The notes under the pieces are model-generated. The model was not told where the DNA came from and made no database searches. It saw nothing but the letters and a program-made list of their open reading frames with translations. The position numbers and the translations under genes were made by a program. Positions 56,870-64,000 of a DNA stretch of 64,000 nt are shown piece after piece. Numbering within the stretch: the first letter of the stretch is position 1; every line of letters starts with the position of its first letter. The DNA is from Ophioderma brevispina (taxonomy: Eukaryota; Echinodermata; Ophiuroidea; Amphilepidida; Ophiodermatidae), in the NCBI GenBank assembly GCA_023653785.1, contig JAMKCH010005417.1, positions 124,001 to 188,000 of the forward strand. Direction: 5' to 3'.

Positions 56870-59200
56870 ATTTAGCTGTGATGTAATGGTGCGTAGCAGC
56901 CACGGCGCCGATCGGCGCGGGGGTGGGTGCGGGAGGGGGAATCCCCCTTTCCGCGCGAAGCGTGGAAGCTCTTCAACTTTATCATGGCAATCAAACTTTA
57001 CCACTGTAGCTGAGGGGAATGTTAGATCCTTATACTAGTGCGCTGGAAAAGTTCATTTTCATGACAATTGATCAGGACTTCTAGTATATAAAGTTTATAT
57101 CATGAATTAACATTGTAAGTAACAGTTCAACGCCGAGGCACGGTGAACGACGAGAAGGTCAAGCAAAGTGTAGAATAAAGAATTAAGTAGCAGGGACCAG
57201 CCGCTCAAATACAATGATCGAAAGTTTTATCGTCTTTCGTAGGGAACGCACCTTAGACTTCAAGGGGGGTGAACTTGGGCTGAGGGCAAGTTTTTTTTTC
57301 GTGGCTTTTGGAGGCAGATTTTTTTTCTTCAGCATCGGCTGGATTTTTTTTTTGCCTACATTGAGGCGTATTTTTTTTTTTTTTTTTGTGGCGGGTTGAC
57401 TCATTTGGTCACTTTTTTTTTTATGTTAGACCCCTGCATATTGGGGGCCCGGGTTTTAGGTAATAGTCATGGCGCGCAGGGTGTGCTGCATGGAGGGGGG
57501 TTGTGCGCATAACCTTTGCAATCTTTACTTTCCCAACCACCTTTTCCCATGCAATTTAATAAAAAACAATTAAATTTTCTGAATGGGTTCACTTTATAAT
57601 GCTTATAGGTTGATCATTTTCAATTAGTAAAATATAGTGTGATGGTTAAGTTTGGTTGAATTAAGCATAAAGTGTTCTGGGGAGTTCGTATATCAAGCGA
57701 CGCGGGTGGGTGCGTGAGGGGGGTATCCCCCTCCCCCGAAGCGCAGAACCCTTGCAATGTCTTCCAAAACCATTTTCCCCATGCATTTGACAGAAAAAAA
57801 ATTGAAATTTATAGTGGGTTCACTTAAATTATTGGTATGATTAGCCTGTTTAAAAAAGTAAATATAGTTGATGGGTTACGTTTTGTTTGATTATTTCATG
57901 AAAGTGTTTCATGGAGAGTTCGTATATCAAGCTGTCTGGGGTGGGTGGGGGAGGGGGTCCCCCCCTCCCGCGCAAAGCGCGAACCCCTTGCAAGGTTCAC
58001 TGTCCAAAAAAACATTTTCCCCATGCAATTTGATGGAAACAATTTAAATATTGCTGATAGTGAGCAATATTTTTAAAAAGTAAATAAGGTTGAGGTAAGT
58101 TTTGTTGAATTATCATAAAGTGTTTATGCAGATTTCGTATTCAAGCTGTCCGGGGTGTGGGTGCGGGATGGAGGGGTCACCCTCCCGCCAAGCGCAGACC
58201 CTTGGCAATATTTACCTTCCAAAACACATTTTCCCCATGCTTTGATAGAAACAACTTGAAATTTGTAAGTGGTTCACTTACATTATAGATATAGTTAGCT
58301 ATTTTTAAGAAGTAAAATATTTTGATGGGTTAAGTTTTGTTTCAATTAAGCATAAAGTGTTCATGCAGTGTTCGTAATCAAGCTTTCTGGGGGTGTGAGG
58401 GATACCCTCTCCCGTGCAAAGCACGTAACCCTTGCAATATTCGCTTTCTCCAAACACATTTTCCCAAGGCAATTCGATAGAAACAACTTGTTAAGTGGTC
58501 CCTCTAGCATGTGTATGCTTTTTTAATGCTTATAGAGGTATCATTTTAAAAAGAAAAGTAATAAATATATAGGTTGCTGGATTAAGTTTTTTTTTAATTA
58601 AGCATAAAGTGTTCTTCGAGAGTTTCGTATATAAAGGCTTTCAAAACCCATTTTCCTTTCCCATGTAAATTTGATAGAACAAATGAAATAAAGCTTATAG
58701 GTATGATCAGCAGTTTTACAAAGTAAAATATAGTTGATGGGTTGGGTTTTGTTTGAATTAAAGCATGAAGTGCCCTGAGAGTTCGTATATATCAGCTGTC
58801 TGGGGGGGGGGTGTGTCCCCCTTCCGTGCGGGACCCTTGCAATGTTTCCTTTCCAAAACACATTTTCCCCATGCAAATTGATGAAACAATGTTACTTAAT
58901 GCTAAAAAGTAAAAATATAGTTGATGGGTTAACATTTGTTATGCAAATGTCAATGGATAGTACGTATATATCAAGCTGTCCGGGTTGGGTGTCAGAAAAG
59001 TGCGGAACTCCTGGCATGTTCACTTTCCAAAACACAGTTTCCCATGCAAAATTTGATGGTAACACTGTATTTATAATGCATGAACGCAACTGTTTTTGCA
59101 AATCAAAATCAATGTTTTCCTGATGTAGTGGGCCTCAATGCAAAAGCCATGTACCACGCATAAGAGATGCGGGTGTGGGTGCGGGCGAAACTGAGTATTT
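56870..59200. repeat. Degenerate tandem array, unit about 235 bp, 8-10 copies
   Basis: Recurring order: GC-rich block (GGGTGGGTGCG-GAGGGGG-ATCCCCCT-CCGCG-GAAGCGC-GAACCCTTGCAAT), then TTCCAAAACACATTTTCCCC, ATGCAATTTGATAGAAACAA, GTGGGTTCACTTA, AAAAAGTAAAATATAGTTGA, TGGGTTAAGTTTTGTTTGAA, TTAAGCATAAAGTGTTC and GAGTTCGTATATCAAGCTGT. Copies begin near 56910, 57450, 57695, 57930, 58150, 58390, 58790, 58975 and 59150, with internal deletions and one T-rich insertion (57290-57420). One unit of the same family is embedded in each 860-bp unit at 33674-35757. Confidence 0.9.
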
Positions 59201-60655
59201 AGTTTTTCAAGGCATATTTAAATGTCTACGTATATTATTGTTCCTGGATTCCTGAGAGTTTAGCTCTGGACATATATTGCATACAACACCATGAGCTACT
59301 AGAGTATAATAGTTGATAGACCCAAGTTAAAATTGCAATTAATTAATAAAAATAGTAATATAGGCCTACTTTAGTACTTTGAGTATGGTCTGAAAACTGG
59401 TGTAAGGCATTGGATGAATCCACGTCAAGGTTGGTGGGGCAGCGGGCCTTTCAGCATGCGTAAAGGTTCGTTGGGTCTTTGGAGCAATTCCGTGACCGGG
59501 AAGAGCAGAGCATAATTTTCTCAGTAGATTGGTCTTCTATGAAGGTTAATTAACAAATAGTGGGGAAGCCCCTCATGAAAGTGTGGCGGAATCAAGGAGG
59601 GGGGAAAATTCAGAATACAAGGGTCAAAATGAAAAAATGCTTGGATTGCTTCTAAAGGTAACCCAAGTATCGTCCTTGTTCCAAGTAGTAAAAAAAGGTA
59701 TGTTGTACTACCTACAACGTTTGTATGGTTATCGAGATATAATACAAAATCGTAAACTGTCAAAGGTCATCACCAAGATCAATCTTAATAACTGCACGAT
59801 TTCTTTAAAATGGTCTCAAATATGTTCAGGCCTTTCTACATGGATGGGCATCGGAAAGTAGTTACTCTCAATTTGTATTTGTTATCGAGATAAATGGCAT
59901 ACAAGGTCAACCCCATTGACCTCTATTGTCCTCCGAATTTTAAAAATATGTTAGACGGTGCAAAATGTTTTTGTTGCAGTCTTTGAGAAGAGAACACTTT
60001 GGCTCATTTTTAACAAAATTGAAGCAATATTTAAATTTAACCTTTCTTGATGACCTTTGACTTTGACGATTTTTGTCTTATATAACCGCAAATTTTTGCA
60101 AATTCGATGGGTATAGGAGTCTTTTCGCACTTAAGTACAGGGCATTTTTATTTTTTCTTGCGTTTCCACAGGGGGTCAATTTTTTTTAAAAAAACGCCTT
60201 TTATAAGGTGCGGGTAATTTTATTTTTTTTTTAATGGAAGCGGGTAAAGTTTTTTTTTGCTCATATGTGGGTAATTTTTTTTTTTTAGAAAACTTCCACC
60301 TCCCCCCTTGAAATCAAATAGTGCGTGCCCTAAATACAATAGCAATTTGGTTGGGCGCTAGTCGACAGAACCTGAAAGAGAGCTCGTAACCTTCAAGTTT
60401 CCGGGAAATTCGATCTCAGACGTATATTCGTTCCAGCTCGTTTGTTCCTTATACACTGGCGCCTCTCACCACCAAGCAGACATGTAGGACGTTTAGCTTT
60501 TATGTATCTCAGTCACAAGCTCCGATCGACCGTGCAACTTTTTTGGGGGGATGGGGAACATAGAAGGCAAATTTTCAATCTTATGTCAACCGACGCAATT
60601 TTAAAATGAAGGAAGTGAGGTCATCAGATGTCAGATGGGAGCGGATAAAATAATG
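59201..60655. other. No supported gene
   Basis: T-runs near 60180-60300 alternate with GCGGGTAA-type words, similar to the T-rich insertion at 57290-57420. Several short frames, none with splice evidence. Confidence 0.4.
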
Positions 60656-60745
60656 AAGCAGCATCACTTTCCGTCCAAAAAAATTCCGGCGGCCGGGGGG
60701 GGGTGCAGGCACCCCCGGCACCCCCCCCTGGATCCGCGCCTTAAC
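60656..60745. mobile_element. Remnant of a G/C-rich MITE end
   Basis: GGCCGGGGGGGGGTGCAGGC and GGCACCCCCCCCTGGATCCG, followed by CGCCTT, resemble the right terminus of small G-rich hAT-type elements (TGGATCCGCGCC). The partner left end is not identifiable. Confidence 0.4.
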
Positions 60746-60809
60746 GAATGTTCATGAGGCACATACTAGTCCAAAGTCTGTGTGTCCGTATGTCGCGTGT
60801 CCGTGCCTT

Positions 60810-61545
60810 ACGACTCGGTTAACCTTTTTTAAAATGCTCTGCAGTCTAAACGCTATCCCCAATATATACTTCACACTTGATGGATCTAATGAGGTGCCGC
60901 AATATTAAGTGTAACTTTTCGCTGCATTATTTGCATATCATCGAATTTTAATTAACTTAATTTGCATTTTTTTTCAGACATTTCGGTTAAACCTTTTTTG
61001 AATGCTCTGCTGGCTAAACGCTAAGCCTGATTTACTTAATACATTGGTAGGGTGATAGAGTGAGGTGCCAATATATTTGTGTAGCTTTTGGTTTTCATTA
61101 TTTGCATATTCATGAAATTTAATTAGCTTATTTTGGCTGGTCAATATGAGAACACTTCCTCCCCCGCAAGGCTTGTGTGCAGTTTCTGAGTCTGTAAGGC
61201 GTATAGGCTGTAACTTGGTGGAAGGAAGCATGTAAGGAGTCTCGACCTGATTAGATTTTGGGCAATTTGGCAAATTACATATGCAAATGAGCTAATAATA
61301 TGCAAAAATCAGCGTAATTGCTATATTTTTGAAATGGTAGCATTGGATATGCAAAATTCCTTCACTGTGCACTAAAACCCATTATAGTGCGCATCTTTTT
61401 GCCATTTGAAAGTTTCCCGATACATGCTGTCTTAGGTATGCAATGAGCGCTAATTAAATCTGCATAATCGCTGTATCGCTAAAATGGTACATCGGATATG
61501 CAAAATTCCTTTGCTACATTAAAAACTACTATACCATACATCTTG
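60810..61545. repeat. Two pairs of diverged direct repeats rich in TTTGCATA
   Basis: Pair 1: CGGTTAA-CCTTTTTT-AATGCTCTGC to ATTTGCAT at about 60816-60968 and 60985-61135. Pair 2: AATTGCTAT / AATCGCTGTAT-AAATGGTA to GGATATGCAAAATTCCTT at about 61311-61410 and 61465-61545. Part of a widespread class of old repeats also seen at 35758-36300. Confidence 0.65.
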
Positions 61546-61557
61546 TGTGTGAATCAT

Positions 61558-61755
61558 ATGGAGTTGGAAAGGTGGGTGTTGGGGAGGGGGCAAGGGTGGG
61601 TGAGGTTTTGGGGAGGGGGAAGTGTGGGTGTGTGAGGGTCAGGGTGGGGTGTTTGGGAGGGGAGGGTGAGGTGGGTGGAGAGCGGGGCAGGGGGTGTTAG
61701 TGGCGAGGGTGGGGTGCATCGGGAGGGGTCGGTGGTGTGCATCTGGTGGGGTCAG
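61558..61755 (+). repeat. G/T-rich simple tract (G-quadruplex-capable)
   Basis: Nearly C-free on the plus strand, with many GGGG and GGGTGGG runs. The minus-strand frame (Thr/Pro/His-rich) is an artefact. It lies about 230 bp downstream of the EGF-like exon on the minus strand, inside the following intron. Confidence 0.85.
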
Positions 61756-61987
61756 GATTGTGTCGTCGCAAACAAATGTTCCTGTACAAGTTTACAGAAG
61801 GAGGGGTACATATGGCACTCTTTTCCCAAGATTTTTATGGTAGCAAATTTCAGGTTTCGAGCTGAGGATTGGTAGTGCCTCTTTAAAGAGAATTAATCGT
61901 GATTTTCTTTTCTCCAACCCTATTTTGTGATATGACAGTTGTGGTCCGCACAACGATAATGGACCTTATCCTTGACTACCTACCTAC

Positions 61988-62117
61988 CGTTGGCACAGTG
62001 CTGCCTCCTTCTTCCCTTCCCCGTTTATGGAACCAAGTGCAGCTATAGCCTCCTTCGACGTTCGTACACTTAGTATGGCTGGGACTGGAGACACTCAAAC
62101 TACAACATTCATCACAT
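61988..62117 (-). CDS. EGF-like (calcium-binding type) exon, most 5' exon seen of the membrane-protein gene
   Basis: 130 bases between a good acceptor (GGTTGTTTTTAATAG) and donor GTAGGT. One base completes a codon, then 43 codons read CDECCSLSVSSPSHTKCTNV, EGGYSCTWFHKRGREEGGST and VPT, ending in phase 0. DEC-C followed by C-x-N-x-x-G-G-Y-x-C is the signature of a calcium-binding EGF domain, as in fibrillin, with the Asn and Tyr that are hydroxylated or aromatic in the family. The fifth Cys (normally Y-S-C-x-C) is Trp here and the sixth is absent, so the domain is incomplete within this exon. Phase 0 at its 3' edge fits exon 54932-55126, but 7 kb separate them and linkage is inferred. Upstream exons would lie beyond 62117; none was found before the window end. 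Confidence 0.7.
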
Positions 62118-62599
62118 CTATTAAAAACAACCGAATTAGAATCATGGATTCCACAATTTCCTCATTTGAAATGGAATTTTCTTTTCGTGCTGGAAATGAG
62201 AGACCTAGATAACTGTAGTTAAAACCTACTGATAACTGACCTTCTACTACCTTCTCAATTGCAAAAAGTGATATAATTCTCCTCCCCCTCCAGAAAAAAC
62301 CTTTTGGCTTTTTACAACACCAGCAAATTTATGACTAGTACCAAGTTATAAAATACAAAACAAGTGAGTTTGATATTTTCCACCTATTGTGTAAGTTAGG
62401 ACATATGTAAATAGTATACATATGTAACAAGCACTGATATAAATCACCAAATTTTCAATCGCAACATGGAGTACACACAGTGTGTTAAACGCTATGTACA
62501 ATATTGTCTGCAATAAACGCCACCTCTAATAAACACTGCCCCGCAATTTTTTTGACCAAATGTTCTGAAAAATACCAAAAATCAGGCCATTCATCTAAA
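62118..62599. other. Intron or upstream flank; nothing recognised
   Basis: AT-rich, between the EGF-like exon and the minisatellite. No further minus-strand exon was found. Confidence 0.4.
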
Positions 62600-64000
62600 T
62601 GCATTTTAACTAATTTTACCTGCTACCTTCTGCAGATAGCATAATATTAATCTGCTCTCTACAGTAGATAGCATTAAATTTACCAGCTATCTACTGCAGA
62701 TAGCATTCAATTTACCTGCTATCTACTGCAGCAAGCATAAGGTTTACATGCTCTACTGCATTTAGCAGATTTCTGTTATCTACAGTAGCATTAGATTTAC
62801 TTGCTATCTATTGCAGATAGATTCCAGTTTACCTGCTGTCTACTGTAGTTAGCATATTTATCTGCTATCTACAGTAGATAGCATTAGATTACCTACTTTC
62901 TCTTGCAGATAGCATTCAATTTACCTGCTATCTACTGCAGATAGCATAAAGTTTACATGCTCTACTGCATTTAGCAGAAGATTTCTATTATCTACAGTAA
63001 ATAGCATTAGATTTACTTGCTATCTATTGCAGATAGCATAAGAATTAACCAGTATCTACTGTAGATAGCATAAATATTTACCTGCTACCTACAGTAGATA
63101 GCATTATATTTACCTGCTATCTACTACAGATAGCATAAGACTTTCTGGCTATCTACTGCAGATAACATTAAATTTACCTTATCTACTGCAGATATAGCAA
63201 TAATCACCTATCTACTGGAGCTCAGATTTACCTGTTATCTGCTACCATATATAGCATTATATTTACTTATCTACTAAATATAGCATTAAATACACCTCTA
63301 TTGTTTTAAGATAGCATTAGATTTACTCCCTATCTACTGCAGATAGCATTTGCTGCATGATTTCTACTGTAGATAGCATTTGATTTGCCATGCTTTCTAC
63401 TGTAGATCTAGCACGGACTTACAGCATGCTTTCTACTGAGATAGCATTATTACTATTGTGATTGAGTTCTACTGTTATAACATGGATTTGCCGGCTTTCT
63501 ACGTAGGAGCCAATGGATATTCTTTTCTAATGTTGAAAGCATTAGATTCACCTGCTTTCTACTGTAGATAGCATTAGATTCACCTGCTTTCTACTGTAGA
63601 TAGCATTATATTTGCCTGCTATCTACTGTAGATAGCATTATATTTGCATGCTTTCTACTGTAGATAGCATTAGATTTGCCTGCTTTCTACTGTAGATAGC
63701 ACTAGATTTGCCTGCTTTCTACTGTAGATATTATATTTGCATGCTTTCTACTGTAGATAACATTAGATTTGCCTGCTTTCTACTGTAGATAACACTAGAG
63801 TGCTGCTTTCTACTGAGATTCAGCACTTAGATTGCATTCTTTCATACCTTGTAGATAGCATTAGATTGCTTGCTTTCAGTAGGAGAGATTAGATTTTTTG
63901 CTGTTTTATCTGTAGATAGCATTTAGATTCTGCCTGCTTTCTACTGTAGATTGCATTAGATTTGCCTGCTTTCTTAATCGTATGATAGGGAATTATATTT
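62600..64000. repeat. Minisatellite with a hairpin-forming unit, about 33 bp, about 40 copies
   Basis: The unit is roughly TTACCTGC-TATCTACTG-AGATAGCATTAAAT. In the left half (62600-63350) most units contain the palindrome TGCTATCTAC-N-GTAGATAGCA or its TGC/GCA-centred variant, with up to 10-bp arms. In the right half (63350-64000) the common unit is TGCTTTCTACTGTAGATAGC, in which one arm base has changed so the hairpin is weaker. The array runs off the window edge. It is not a CRISPR: there are no unique spacers and the locus is eukaryotic. Confidence 0.95.

Noticed and set aside
57183..57404. Lys-rich minus-strand frame and Phe-rich plus-strand frame
   Set aside because: Produced by four long T runs separated by about 20 bases in a degenerate tandem stretch.
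60974..61273. 99-codon minus-strand frame
   Set aside because: It lies across the second copy of a diverged direct repeat and is not open in the first copy.
62600..64000. CRISPR-like array of short palindromic repeats
   Set aside because: The units abut each other with no unique spacers, they diverge gradually, and the surroundings are eukaryotic. It is a minisatellite.

Overview
The window looks like nuclear DNA from a marine deuterostome invertebrate, most likely an echinoderm, though a hemichordate cannot be excluded. The reasons are AT-rich, intron-bearing sequence with GT-AG splice sites, many TAGGCCTAC-type motifs, tRNA-derived SINEs, very dense small inverted-repeat elements and degraded LINEs. 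There are no operons, ribosome binding sites or prokaryotic signals. Most open frames longer than 60 codons are chance frames in repeats.

Two host loci are supported. (1) Minus strand, 1668-2343: a probable first coding exon of a transcription factor. It has an ideal Kozak start, a Ser/Gly/His-rich low-complexity protein and a splice donor. Its end resembles exon 1 of a posterior-Hox-type gene, but no DNA-binding domain lies in the window. (2) Minus strand, about 62117 down to 38830: a multi-exon gene for a type I membrane protein that I do not recognise. Exons at 61988-62117 (EGF-like), 54932-55126, 52265-52439, 50899-51029, about 49126-49176, 44346-44430 (transmembrane) and 38830-41957 (about 1,040-residue cytoplasmic tail) join with compatible phases. 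The tail is Ser-rich, then Pro-rich, and carries a repeated Ala-Leu-x-x-Asp motif. Two reading-frame defects, an in-frame TGA near 50936 and a one-base shift near 40030, mean the copy is either mis-assembled or decaying.

The rest is a layered record of mobile elements. From left to right: tRNA-SINEs and minisatellites (3.3-6.1 kb); a foldback element (6.2-7.1 kb) and a direct duplication (7.6-8.7 kb); a LINE 3' end cut by a small transposon (10.4-11.4 kb); G-rich simple sequence (12-13 kb); a CACTG-ended MITE and a transposase relic (15.2-15.9 kb); a reverse-strand LINE cut by a TTAA-type MITE (17.3-19.6 kb); two more foldback structures (20.0-20.8 and 22.1-23.5 kb); a GAT microsatellite (24.7-25.2 kb); a perfect 34-bp-arm hairpin (27.4 kb); a tandem duplication in which each copy received a different MITE (29.5-31.3 kb); a near-identical 860-bp tandem duplication (33.7-35.8 kb); LINE, SINE and MITE insertions inside introns of the membrane-protein gene (42-52 kb); a roughly 235-bp tandem array (56.9-59.2 kb); and a minisatellite whose unit is itself a hairpin (62.6 kb to the window end).

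All family assignments come from reading the sequence and from memory of protein families. No search was run.
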